Assembly (NCBI RefSeq): GCF_002161175.1 | Contig: NZ_NFMA01000001.1 | Location: forward strand, 62,001-126,000 | Length of the DNA stretch: 64,000 bases | DNA from: Flavonifractor sp. An100 | Lineage (GTDB): Bacteria; Bacillota; Clostridia; Oscillospirales; Oscillospiraceae | Reading direction: 5' to 3' | Part shown: positions 8,146 to 15,431 of the stretch, one piece after another | Layout: each line of letters begins with the position of its first letter | Numbering within the stretch: the first letter of the stretch is position 1 | The notes under the pieces: model-generated | What the model saw: the letters and a program-made list of their open reading frames with translations, nothing else | Databases searched by the model: none | What the model was told of the DNA's origin: nothing | Made by a program: the position numbers and the translations under genes

Positions 8146-8976
8146 ATGAAATTTCAAATTACTACTCTAATGGAAAACGGGAGTCCAAAGGATTGTCTGG
8201 CAAGCGAACACGGGCTGAGCTTATGGATTGAAGGAGAAAACTTCCATTTGCTGTATGATACCGGAGCTTCTCCGCGTTTTCTAAAGAATGCCCAGGCCCT
8301 AAACGTGCAGCTGCAGCCCATCGATGCTCTGGTGCTCAGCCACGGACATTATGACCACACGGGAGGGGTGACCGCTGTGTTGACCGGTCCCAACCGGCCC
8401 GGGGCGATCTATTTGGGAAAAGACTTTTTTGGTCCCCGATATTCCCAAAAGAAGGACGGACCCATGGAGATTGGGGCGGCCTTTACGTCCTATGCCCTGG
8501 AGCAAAGTGGTATCCCCAGTTTTGAGGTAGGGGAAAAGCCATTGCAGTTAGCTCCTGGTCTGTGGTTGCTTTCCGGCTTTACTGCCACCGAGGAGCTGGA
8601 GGGCCCCATCCCCACTCTGCTGCGGGACACAAATGAGGGGCGGGAACCCGACCGGTTCCAGGATGAGGTAGCGGTGGTGCTGGAAGGAGACCGGGAGCTG
8701 GCCCTGGTCTCGGGCTGTTCCCACGTAGGGATTCTGAGCATGTGCCGCCGGGTGCGGGAGATATTTGGGCGTCCGGTGACAACATTTTTGGGAGGAACAC
8801 ACCTCATGGCGGCGGGAGAGGAGCGGATTCGCCGCACCTGTGCCTGTTTAAAGGAATGGGGCGTGGAACGGCTGGGGGCCTGTCATTGTAATGGTGAGCG
8901 GGCAGGGGCATATTTTGAAGCAAATTTCCCCGGCTTTTTCCAAAATCACGTGGGTTCCTGTGTAACAGTGGAGTAA
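8146..8976 (+). CDS. MBL-fold metallo-hydrolase
   Basis: 276 residues. The metal-binding motif reads LSHGHYDHTGG near residue 65, which fits HxHxDH, followed by the later histidines in SGCSHVGI, GGTHLM and CHCNG. This subgroup resembles archaeal and clostridial proteins annotated as dihydropterin ribofuranosylaminobenzene phosphate synthase-like, but the substrate here is unknown. The start at 8146 has AAGGAG 8 bases upstream; it begins 11 bases after the GGDEF gene stops, so the two are probably one transcript. A strong terminator follows immediately. Confidence 0.85.
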   Translation: MKFQITTLMENGSPKDCLASEHGLSLWIEGENFHLLYDTGASPRFLKNAQALNVQLQPIDALVLSHGHYDHTGGVTAVLTGPNRPGAIYLGKDFFGPRYSQKKDGPMEIGAAFTSYALEQSGIPSFEVGEKPLQLAPGLWLLSGFTATEELEGPIPTLLRDTNEGREPDRFQDEVAVVLEGDRELALVSGCSHVGILSMCRRVREIFGRPVTTFLGGTHLMAAGEERIRRTCACLKEWGVERLGACHCNGERAGAYFEANFPGFFQNHVGSCVTVE

Positions 8977-8989
8977 AAAAGAAGATAAA

Positions 8990-9026
8990 ATGGGCGGCAG
9001 GAAGAGTCCAGCTTCCTGCCGCCCAT
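8990..9026 (+). terminator. Rho-independent terminator after the MBL-fold gene
   Basis: A 15-base-pair stem with arms ATGGGCGGCAGGAAG and CTTCCTGCCGCCCAT and a loop of about six bases starts 13 bases after the stop codon. The T-tract is short and interrupted. Confidence 0.75.
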
Positions 9027-9040
9027 ATATTTAAGAAAAA

Positions 9041-9068
9041 AGAGGACGGAGCGATCGCTCCGTCCTCT
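9041..9068 (-). terminator. Terminator of the perR-rubrerythrin-rubredoxin operon
   Basis: A perfect 28-base palindrome centred on GCGATCGC. Read on the minus strand it is followed by TTTTTTCTTAAAT, the expected order for an intrinsic terminator of the rubredoxin gene, whose stop codon is only 7 bases away. Confidence 0.75.
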
Positions 9069-9074
9069 TGGATA

Positions 9075-9230
9075 TTATTCCTTCTCGAAGGAGTCCTTGG
9101 CCAGGCCACATACCGGGCAAACCCAGTCGGAGGGCACCTGCTCCCAAGGAGTGCCAGGAGCTACACCGTTATCGGGATCACCAACTGCGGGGTCATAAAC
9201 ATAGCCACAGGGGCATACGTACTTATCCAT
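9075..9230 (-). CDS. Rubredoxin
   Basis: 51 residues, [14 protein letters not shown] at the start and [15 protein letters not shown] near the end. The four cysteines of the FeS4 site are in CPCG and CPVCG, and the conserved YVYDP and DWVCP residues are present. It passes single electrons, most likely to the rubrerythrin encoded just upstream for peroxide reduction. AAAGGAG lies 10 bases before the ATG. It is 26 bases after the rubrerythrin gene and is the last gene of the operon. The first cysteine pair is C-P-C-G rather than the usual CxxCG, one residue shorter, as in some clostridial rubredoxins. Confidence 0.92.
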   Translation of the reverse strand: MDKYVCPCGYVYDPAVGDPDNGVAPGTPWEQVPSDWVCPVCGLAKDSFEKE

Positions 9231-9256
9231 ACTTGCTGTACTCCTTTATCTGAATA

Positions 9257-9799
9257 TTAACCGAAGTAGCGCTTCAGCAGGCCCTCGAAAGCCTTGCCAT
9301 GGCGGGCCTCGTCGCGGGCCATCTCGTGCACGGTGTCGTGGATGGCGTCCAGACCCAGCTCCTTGGCCTTCTTGGCCAGCTCAAACTTACCAGCGGTGGC
9401 ACCGTTCTCAGCATCCACACGCATCTCCAGGTTCTTCTTGGTGGAGTCGGTCAGCACCTCGCCCAGCAGCTCAGCGAACTTGGCGGCGTGCTCGGCCTCC
9501 TCATAGGCGGCCTTCTCCCAGTACAGGCCGATCTCAGGATAGCCCTCCCGGTGAGCCACACGGGCCATGGCCAGGTACATACCTACCTCAGAGCACTCGC
9601 CCTGGAAGTTCTCACGCAGGCCGTTGATGATCTCCTGGTCCACGCCCTGAGCCACGCCCACGACGTGCTCGGCAGCCCAGGTCTTCTCGCCGGACTGCTC
9701 CTTGAACTTCTCAGCGGGAGCCTTGCAGATGGGGCAGAACTCAGGGGGAGTGTTGCCTTCGTGGACATAACCGCAAACCGTACAAACAAATTTCTTCAT
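9257..9799 (-). CDS. Reverse rubrerythrin (N-terminal rubredoxin-like domain)
   Basis: 180 residues. The first 35 form a rubredoxin-like iron site (CTVCGY and CPIC), and the remaining 140 form a ferritin-like four-helix diiron domain with AYEEAEH near residue 98 and DEARHGK near 165. The domain order is the reverse of classical rubrerythrin, which matches the reverse rubrerythrins of clostridia that reduce hydrogen peroxide and oxygen using NADH via rubredoxin. The gene overlaps the end of the perR-like gene by 4 bases and precedes rubredoxin, giving a regulator-enzyme-electron carrier operon. AGGAGG lies 10 bases before the ATG. Confidence 0.93.
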   Translation of the reverse strand: MKKFVCTVCGYVHEGNTPPEFCPICKAPAEKFKEQSGEKTWAAEHVVGVAQGVDQEIINGLRENFQGECSEVGMYLAMARVAHREGYPEIGLYWEKAAYEEAEHAAKFAELLGEVLTDSTKKNLEMRVDAENGATAGKFELAKKAKELGLDAIHDTVHEMARDEARHGKAFEGLLKRYFG

Positions 9800-10209
9800 G
9801 ATTTAATTTCCTCCTCATTATGATGCATACAAGTTTGGCATAGGCCATGGAAAATAAGTTCGTGCCGCTGGACTGCTATGCCATATTGGTCGCTGATCCT
9901 TTCGTCCAGCTGCTTGTTGAGCGTGAGCTGATCCAGGTCCAGAACTGCCCCACAGCCGCTGCAAATGAAATGGCTGTGAGGAGTGGTGTCACCATCAAAC
10001 CGCTCTTGCCCTTTGACCACACCGATGCTTTGGATGGCGCCTGTCTCCTGGAAAAAAACTAAGTTGCGGTAGACAGTCCCCAAACTCAGATCGGGGTGCT
10101 CAGGCTTCAGAGTCTGATAGACCCATTCCGCCGAAGGGTGGCATTTCGTACCGCGGATCGCGGCAAGGATAGCCTCTCGTTTTTTACTGTATCGTATTGC
10201 GCGTTCCAC
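9796..10209 (-). CDS. perR: Fur-family peroxide-responsive repressor (PerR-like)
   Basis: 137 residues. The N-terminal winged helix has the recognition segment SLGTVYRNL. The regulatory part has [10 protein letters not shown] and LCQTC, giving two CxxC pairs for structural zinc, and histidines suitable for the regulatory metal (HSHF, RHEL). Gene order with rubrerythrin and rubredoxin argues for PerR rather than Fur or Zur. I chose the GTG at 10209: AAGGAGG lies 6 bases before it, whereas the longer open frame would start at a TTG that lies ahead of that ribosome site. It probably represses its own operon through a site near the promoter. Confidence 0.85.
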   Translation of the reverse strand: MERAIRYSKKREAILAAIRGTKCHPSAEWVYQTLKPEHPDLSLGTVYRNLVFFQETGAIQSIGVVKGQERFDGDTTPHSHFICSGCGAVLDLDQLTLNKQLDERISDQYGIAVQRHELIFHGLCQTCMHHNEEEIKS

Positions 10210-10250
10210 CGTCACCCTCCTTATCAATAGTAGTTATTATTTACAACAAG

Positions 10251-10279
10251 ATAATAGCACACCTGAATGCCTTTGTAAA
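10251..10279 (-). promoter_or_regulatory. Promoter of the perR operon, with possible PerR site downstream
   Basis: On the minus strand TTTACA is followed after 17 bases by TATTAT. Directly downstream, at about 10224-10250, lies an A/T-rich segment with an imperfect dyad, TAATAACTACTATTG. This is a weak match to the TTATAATTATTATAA PerR box (4 of 7 positions per half), so the operator is only a suggestion. Confidence 0.6.
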
Positions 10280-10290
10280 GAGGGAAAATG

Positions 10291-10333
10291 AAAAAAATAA
10301 AAAAAGTTCAGGATCTGGAGGAAGATCCTGAAC
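10291..10333 (-). terminator. Rho-independent terminator of the VTT-domain gene
   Basis: Arms GTTCAGGATCT and AGATCCTGAAC around a 6-base loop. On the minus strand it is followed by TTTTTTTATTTTTTTC, starting 8 bases after the stop codon. Confidence 0.85.
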
Positions 10334-10341
10334 ATGAGATG

Positions 10342-11100
10342 CTAATTCCCTTTTTGCTTGCGCAGGCAGGCCAGTAGCCGCTGCTCCAGCCGCTGTCCAT
10401 AGACCATCCCCAGTAGAAAGACGGCAATCCCCAACAGACCGATCAAAATAAGAGCCCACAAGGGGACGGAGAGGGAGGAGCCGCCCAGGGCGCTGGCAAA
10501 GAGCAGGCCCCAGGGGCGGGTCAAGAGGACGATTAAGGTAAAGCGGCGGAAAGACAAGTCGGTCAGTCCGGCCAAAATACACAATACATCGTCGGGGAAG
10601 TAGGGAAACAGGAAAGCCAGGATCAGAAAAACGGAGGTCTTGGAACGAATGAGGTCCTGATATTTCTCTGATAGTCGGCGACTGACTACCCGATCGGCAA
10701 AGCTGCGTCCCAGGCTCCGGGCCAATTGAAATACCACCAGGGAGCCAGAGAAGACGGCGGAGAAGGTGAGCAAAAAGGCAGACCAGGTGCCAAAGAGCAC
10801 ACCTCCGGCCGCAGCGGTAATATTGCTGGGGATGGGAGCCAGAATTACCGACAGAAACTGTACCAGAAAAAAGAGCAGGTGGGAATATGGGGCGGAGCGG
10901 TCAATATAGGCCTGCAGGGCCTCCGGGGAGGTACAGGCGGCAAAAAAACCGCTGTAATAGAGGAAAGCCAGCCCGCCGATGAGGAGCAGGAGGGTAAGCA
11001 TCAGACTGCCAAAACGAAAGCGGATGCCCATGATCGGAGATACCTTCTTTGCGGGGACCGGCGGGAACCGGTCGGATTTCAGGGCGGCTGTTTCGCCCAC
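10342..11100 (-). CDS. VTT-domain (TVP38/TMEM64, DedA-like) membrane protein
   Basis: 252 residues with about six hydrophobic segments. The VTT-domain signature is clear in the middle: APIPSNITAAAGGVLFG, then GSLVVFQLARSLGR and the second glycine-rich loop LFPYFPDDVLCILAGL. The family is related to DedA flippases and is thought to move lipids or act in membrane homeostasis; the substrate is unknown. The start is uncertain: the GTG at 11100 has no good ribosome site, and an internal ATG at 11031 with AGAAGG upstream would give a 229-residue protein that begins right before the first membrane helix. It lies alone between the perR operon and metF. Confidence 0.82.
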   Translation of the reverse strand: MGETAALKSDRFPPVPAKKVSPIMGIRFRFGSLMLTLLLLIGGLAFLYYSGFFAACTSPEALQAYIDRSAPYSHLLFFLVQFLSVILAPIPSNITAAAGGVLFGTWSAFLLTFSAVFSGSLVVFQLARSLGRSFADRVVSRRLSEKYQDLIRSKTSVFLILAFLFPYFPDDVLCILAGLTDLSFRRFTLIVLLTRPWGLLFASALGGSSLSVPLWALILIGLLGIAVFLLGMVYGQRLEQRLLACLRKQKGN

Positions 11101-11171
11101 AGCCCCATCGTAACAGAAAAATATTAAGATAATACGAAAAAAGAATGAAAAAAGACGAAAGATTTTCCTGC

Positions 11172-12038
11172 TTATAGGGAGCGGATGGAGGACAAACTGC
11201 CGGCAATCTGGCGGGCCACATCGGGATTATTCATGGTGTACAGATGGATTCCGTCTACCCCGCCAGCGATCAGATCGGAGATCTGGTCAATGGCGTAGGC
11301 GATGCCAGCCTCCCGCAGGGCCTGGGGGTGGTCGCCGTAGCGGCCCAGAAGGCGGGTGAGCTTTCGAGGCAGACTGGCGCCGCACAGGGATACCATGCGC
11401 TGGATGGAGGAGGCGCTGAGCACGGGCATAATGCCCGCCTCAATGGGGACGGTAATCCCGGCGATGCGGCAGCGCTCCAAGAAGCGGAAGAAGTCCTCAT
11501 TGTCAAAGAAAAGCTGGCTGACCAGGTGCTGGGCTCCGGCGTCCACCTTAGCTTTCAGGTAGCGGATGTCGCTGACCAGGTCGGGACTTTCCAGGTGACC
11601 CTCCGGATAGCAGGCGGCGGAGACGCCAAAATCGCTGGTGGAGCGGATGTAGGAGACCAGCTCATTGGCATGGAGAAAGTCCGTTTTGGGAGGGACGGAG
11701 GGGTTGACATCCCCCCGCAGAGCCAGTACGTTTTCCACACCGTCTGCTTTCAAGCCGGCCAAAAGTCCGTCTACCTCCTCCCTGCCCGCAGCCACACAGG
11801 TGAGGTGAGCCATGGCGGGGATGTGGTATTGATTTTGAATGATAGCGGCAATTTCCCGGGTGGTCTGGTTGACCTGGGAGCCGCCCGCGCCAAAGGTGAC
11901 GCTGATAAAGTCGGGCTGAATGTCCTTCAGACCATCCAGTGTTTTGTAAATGCTGTCCACAGGGCTGGTCTTTTTTGGGGGGAATACCTCGCAGGAGAAT
12001 ACAGTTTTTCCTGTTTGAAATAATTCGTGAAGTTTCAT
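11172..12038 (-). CDS. metF: Methylenetetrahydrofolate reductase
   Basis: 288 residues, the usual length for bacterial MetF. It reduces 5,10-methylene-THF to 5-methyl-THF, the methyl donor used by the methionine synthase encoded at 15.4 kb. Family features visible: SCEVFPPK at the N-terminus, DFISVTFGAGGS, ALRGD, and VSQLFFDNEDFFRF. The start at 12038 is favoured because GAGGAAC precedes it; the open frame continues eight codons to a TTG without a ribosome site. The gene follows the Nudix gene by 20 bases. No FAD-independent partner gene (MetV type) is adjacent. Confidence 0.92.
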   Translation of the reverse strand: MKLHELFQTGKTVFSCEVFPPKKTSPVDSIYKTLDGLKDIQPDFISVTFGAGGSQVNQTTREIAAIIQNQYHIPAMAHLTCVAAGREEVDGLLAGLKADGVENVLALRGDVNPSVPPKTDFLHANELVSYIRSTSDFGVSAACYPEGHLESPDLVSDIRYLKAKVDAGAQHLVSQLFFDNEDFFRFLERCRIAGITVPIEAGIMPVLSASSIQRMVSLCGASLPRKLTRLLGRYGDHPQALREAGIAYAIDQISDLIAGGVDGIHLYTMNNPDVARQIAGSLSSIRSL

Positions 12039-12058
12039 ATAAGGTTCCTCATTTTCGT

Positions 12059-12601
12059 TCAATTTACGCCGCAGGGCTCAGCAGGCTGATTGGGGAGATC
12101 CAAGGCGTGGGGGTGTTGGACAAAGTAGTCTGCCACCAGGTAGGAGATGGCTGGGTAAGGGTGCAGCAGAGTGAGTGCTTTCTGGGAAGTGACCCATACC
12201 GCCTGGTCCACCTCGCCGGAGAGATGGAAATCCTGCTTGTGGACCCGGGCCAAAAAGCCGATCATCAGCATGTCCTTTTTTTCCAGCCAGTAGGTGCCGG
12301 TCAGTACCAGGCGGGATACCTCCAGACCCAGCTCCTCTCGGATCTCCCGGGCTGCACAGGTCTCGGCAGATTCCCCGGGCTTCATGTAACCGGAGACCAG
12401 CACATGGTACTGCTGGGACAGATAGCCCTGGCGCAGCAGGGCCACTTCTCCATCCTCGTTGACGGCCAGAGCAATAATACAGGTAGCAAACATAGGAAAC
12501 AGGGGCAGCTTACAGTTTTCGCACCAGGGCACTAAGCCCTCGTCCCCGATCTCCTTTAAAACAGGTTTGCTGCCGCAGTGGGGACAAAATTGAAATCGCA
12601 T
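12059..12601 (-). CDS. Nudix hydrolase with N-terminal zinc ribbon, NudC-like
   Basis: 180 residues. The first 35 residues form a zinc ribbon with CPHCG and CENC. The Nudix box follows at about residues 71-93: GYMKPGESAE, then AAREIREELGLE, with all acidic metal ligands intact. The layout resembles the C-terminal two-thirds of NADH pyrophosphatase NudC, but the N-terminal NudC domain is absent, so decapping or NADH cleavage is possible but unproven. It lies 34 bases after exonuclease III and 20 bases before metF on the same strand. Confidence 0.82.
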   Translation of the reverse strand: MRFQFCPHCGSKPVLKEIGDEGLVPWCENCKLPLFPMFATCIIALAVNEDGEVALLRQGYLSQQYHVLVSGYMKPGESAETCAAREIREELGLEVSRLVLTGTYWLEKKDMLMIGFLARVHKQDFHLSGEVDQAVWVTSQKALTLLHPYPAISYLVADYFVQHPHALDLPNQPAEPCGVN

Positions 12602-12635
12602 CGTTTGATCGCCTTTCTTTCCAACAGAGTGCCGC

Positions 12636-13397
12636 TCACTCCAGGTCCAGTTCCAAAAGGACCGGACAGTGGTCGCTGCCTTCTACCTGAGTGAGAATTT
12701 CTGCCTGCTTGATGCGGTCCCTCAGTCGGTCGGAGACAATGAAATAATCAATCCGCCACCCGGCGTTGTTCTTCCTGGCGTTGAAGCGGTAGGACCACCA
12801 GGAATACATGCCCGTCACGTCGGGGTAGAGGTAACGGAAGGTGTCGGTGAAGCCGGAGGAGAGGAGGAGGGACATTTTTTCCCGCTCCTGGTCGGTAAAG
12901 CCGGCGTTCTGCCGGTTGGTTTTTGGGTTTTTCAGGTCAATTTCCTGGTGGGCCACATTCAGGTCACCGCAGTAAATTACCGGCTTCTTCTGGTCCAGAG
13001 ACAGCAGATATGCCCGCAGATCCTCCTCCCACTCCATGCGGTAGTCCAGACGCTTCAGGCCGTCCTGGGAGTTGGGCGTGTAGCAGCACACCAGATAAAA
13101 GGCGGGATATTCCAAGGTAATGAGTCGCCCCTCGTGATCATGGATATCCTTGTCCATACCCATGGCAACACTGATAGGGGTGTGGGGGGTAAAGATCGCG
13201 GTGCCGGAGTACCCCTTTTTTTCCGCGGAGTTCCAGTATTCCAAATAGGCTTCACCCAAATCCACATCTGCCTGTCCTTGTTCCATTTTGGTCTCCTGTA
13301 GGCAGAGAAAATCAGGGGTCTGCTCCTGGAAAAAGTCCAGAAATCCCTTTTTTAAACAGGCGCGCAGGCCATTTACGTTCCAGGAAATCAGCTTCAT
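12636..13397 (-). CDS. xth: Exodeoxyribonuclease III
   Basis: 253 residues. This AP endonuclease and 3'-5' exonuclease repairs abasic sites and blocked 3' ends. The signature segments are [12 protein letters not shown] at the start, LCLQETK with the catalytic glutamate near residue 37, [20 protein letters not shown], and the terminal [11 protein letters not shown] with the catalytic Asp-His pair. The second ATG of the frame is used because GGGAGGT lies 9 bases before it. It heads a minus-strand run with the Nudix and metF genes behind a good promoter at 13.45 kb. Confidence 0.95.
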   Translation of the reverse strand: MKLISWNVNGLRACLKKGFLDFFQEQTPDFLCLQETKMEQGQADVDLGEAYLEYWNSAEKKGYSGTAIFTPHTPISVAMGMDKDIHDHEGRLITLEYPAFYLVCCYTPNSQDGLKRLDYRMEWEEDLRAYLLSLDQKKPVIYCGDLNVAHQEIDLKNPKTNRQNAGFTDQEREKMSLLLSSGFTDTFRYLYPDVTGMYSWWSYRFNARKNNAGWRIDYFIVSDRLRDRIKQAEILTQVEGSDHCPVLLELDLE

Positions 13398-13451
13398 GGG
13401 CTGGGTACCTCCCATATCGGTAATGAGTTGGACGGGTGCATGTCCTTATAA

Positions 13452-13480
13452 ATTATAAACGAAGACAGCTTTGGGTGCAA
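13452..13480 (-). promoter_or_regulatory. Promoter of the xth-Nudix-metF run
   Basis: On the minus strand TTGCAC, a 17-base spacer and TATAAT, 55 bases before the xth start codon. The -10 is a perfect match. Confidence 0.65.
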
Positions 13481-13717
13481 GAGTGGGATTGCACTGGAGA
13501 AAAGGCCCTGTTAACGGAACGGTCCATGTGCTTCAATTCAGTCTGGAAAGGATGCCCGGCGGTGGAAGCGAGATGGACCGTTGCTTTTCCGGCTTGAATT
13601 TTGTATAATAGGGCCTGTTAAATATGGGTCATCCCCTCGCCATAGGTTAAAAAGAGGGGGCAGCTTTGCTCCAATTGAACTTGGAGAGAGCCAATTGTTA
13701 GGATAGGAGTGTTCACC
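13481..13717. other. Intergenic region with asnA promoter and a dyad-symmetric leader
   Basis: No gene is seen. A long-range inverted repeat, ACGGTCCAT at about 13520 and ATGGACCGT at about 13573, flanks a G-rich stretch. GGCCCTGTTAA at about 13505 recurs as GGCCTGTTAA just after the -10 of the asnA promoter. The transcribed leader of about 100 bases contains two short hairpins, CCCCTC/GAGGGG and CTCCAA/TTGGAG. The T-box consensus AGGGTGG is absent. Confidence 0.5.
13581..13609 (+). promoter_or_regulatory. Promoter of asnA
   Basis: TTGCTT, a 17-base spacer and TATAAT. The -35 hexamer overlaps the right arm of the ATGGACCGT dyad, so a protein bound to that dyad could block it. Confidence 0.6.
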
Positions 13718-14731
13718 ATGCGGCAGATTCAACTTCCTAAGGGATATCAGTCTCTTCTTTCCGTCTATGAAACACAAAAGGCCATTGGCCTTCTTAAGCG
13801 CCTGTTTGAGGACAAATTGTCCGGTGCGTTGCGGCTGCACCGGGTATCGGCTCCTCTGTTCGTGGCGGCCTCTTCCGGTTTGAATGACGATTTGAACGGT
13901 GTGGAGCGGCCGGTGGCCTTCGATATCAACGGAGTTCGGGACACCGCTCAGGTGGTACACTCCCTGGCCAAGTGGAAGCGTCTGGCCCTAAAGCGGTATC
14001 AGTTCCAGGTGGGAGAGGGCCTGTACACCGATATGGATGCCATTCGACGGGATGAGGAGCTGGACTATCTCCACTCCGCCTATGTGGACCAGTGGGACTG
14101 GGAGAAGATCATTACCCGGGAAGAGCGGAATGTGGAGTATCTCAAAGAGACCGTCCGGGCGATCGTGGGGGCGTTGGCGGATACCCAGGCATTTTTGTGC
14201 TCGGTATTCCCTCAGCTGTCGGTGCTGCCCCCCCTGACCACCCAGGTCACCTTCCTCACCGCCCAAGAGCTGGAGGACCGGTATCTGGATTTGACCCCCA
14301 AGGAGCGGGAAAACGCCATTGCGGAGGAGTGCCGAACGGTATTCCTCATTGGCATAGGGGGAAAGCTGCGTTCCGGCAAGCCCCACGACGGCCGGGCGCC
14401 TGACTATGATGATTGGTCCCTGAACGGCGATCTGCTGGTGTGGGACAGCGTCAATGGGAAGGCCATGGAGCTGTCTTCCATGGGAATCCGGGTGGACCCG
14501 GAGAGCCTGGACCGCCAGCTGACCTTGGCTGGCTGCGACAACCGGCGGGAGCTGCCCTTCCATAAGATGCTGCTGGCTGGCCAGCTTCCTCTGACCATGG
14601 GCGGAGGCATTGGCCAGTCCCGGGTGTCCATGCTGCTGCTGGGCAAGGCTCATATTGGAGAGGTGCAGTCCTCCCTGTGGGATGAGGATAATTTGGCCGC
14701 CTGTCAGGCGGCTGGCATCGAGCTGCTGTAA
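13718..14731 (+). CDS. asnA: Aspartate--ammonia ligase
   Basis: 337 residues, the normal length for AsnA, which makes asparagine from aspartate, ammonia and ATP and is structurally related to class II aminoacyl-tRNA synthetases. Visible features are LPKGYQSLLSVYETQKAI at the start, VERPVAFDI, DMDAIRRDEELD, LTPKERENAI, and the C-terminal TMGGGIGQSRVSMLLL nucleotide-binding motif. The ATG at 13718 has GGAG 8 bases upstream; an in-frame GTG three codons earlier does not. It is 22 bases before the methionine synthase reactivation gene on the same strand, so partial co-transcription is possible. Confidence 0.95.
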   Translation: MRQIQLPKGYQSLLSVYETQKAIGLLKRLFEDKLSGALRLHRVSAPLFVAASSGLNDDLNGVERPVAFDINGVRDTAQVVHSLAKWKRLALKRYQFQVGEGLYTDMDAIRRDEELDYLHSAYVDQWDWEKIITREERNVEYLKETVRAIVGALADTQAFLCSVFPQLSVLPPLTTQVTFLTAQELEDRYLDLTPKERENAIAEECRTVFLIGIGGKLRSGKPHDGRAPDYDDWSLNGDLLVWDSVNGKAMELSSMGIRVDPESLDRQLTLAGCDNRRELPFHKMLLAGQLPLTMGGGIGQSRVSMLLLGKAHIGEVQSSLWDEDNLAACQAAGIELL

Positions 14732-14753
14732 TAAAGAAACGGGAGGAACCGGC

Positions 14754-15431
14754 ATGGCGGTGGCACTGACAAAACTGGATACGGATGAGGTTCTGCGGTA
14801 CATGGGCTGTCCTCCAGAACAAGCAAAGGAGGACCTGCGGCTACAGGTGGAGCGCGGCACCCAACAGGTGCAGCGGGCGGCGGTGCCGCGCTGGGCCTAC
14901 CGGGTCTTTGCCATGGCGGTGGAGGAGGAAGGCGTACGCCTGTCCTGTGGTTTGCTGCTGCCGGGAAAGGATTTGAAGGCTCATTTGTCCGGGTGCGGCC
15001 AGGTGGTATTGTTTTGCGCCACTCTGGGGGCCCAGGTAGACGCCCTGATTCGCCGGGCAGAGAGCGAGGATATGCTACAGGCCTTGATCCTGGACTGCGC
15101 TGCGGCCGCAGCGGTGGAGCAGGTGTGCGATCAGATTGAGGGGCAATTGCAGAGGATGTTTCCGGAAGGACATTTTCCCTTCCGGTATAGTCCCGGCTAT
15201 GGAGATCTGCCCTTGTCCCTCCAGGGTGACCTTCTGGCCCTGTTGGATGCGCCCCGCCGGGTGGGCTTGACGGCCACTTCCAGCCATATATTGCTGCCCC
15301 GCAAGTCGGTGACCGCCTTTTTGGGGGTCGCGGACCGGCCGGTGGAGAGGCGCGTGCGCAGCTGCGTGAACTGCCCCGCCTATCAAACATGCCAATACCG
15401 AAAGTCAGGTGGACATTGTGGAATTTCGTGA
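14754..15431 (+). CDS. B12-dependent methionine synthase reactivation protein (stand-alone activation domain)
   Basis: 225 residues. It matches the vitamin B12-dependent methionine synthase activation domain that in MetH of E. coli is the C-terminal module. Such a domain uses S-adenosylmethionine and an electron to re-methylate cobalamin that has been oxidised to cob(II)alamin. RYSPGYGDLPLSLQ near residue 147 is the characteristic AdoMet-binding segment, followed by TATSSHILLPRKSVTAFLG. The C-terminal CVNCPAYQTCQYR has cysteines that may bind a metal or cluster. The gene has GGGAGGA 6 bases upstream and overlaps the metH start by about 20 bases, so the two are translationally coupled. Confidence 0.88.
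   Translation: MAVALTKLDTDEVLRYMGCPPEQAKEDLRLQVERGTQQVQRAAVPRWAYRVFAMAVEEEGVRLSCGLLLPGKDLKAHLSGCGQVVLFCATLGAQVDALIRRAESEDMLQALILDCAAAAAVEQVCDQIEGQLQRMFPEGHFPFRYSPGYGDLPLSLQGDLLALLDAPRRVGLTATSSHILLPRKSVTAFLGVADRPVERRVRSCVNCPAYQTCQYRKSGGHCGIS

Noticed and set aside
13481-13717. T-box leader before asnA
   Set aside because: The AGGGTGG antiterminator core and a following terminator are absent.
15300-15420. SAM or cobalamin riboswitch controlling metH
   Set aside because: metH overlaps the preceding gene, so there is no leader; none of the riboswitch cores is seen before asnA or metF either.
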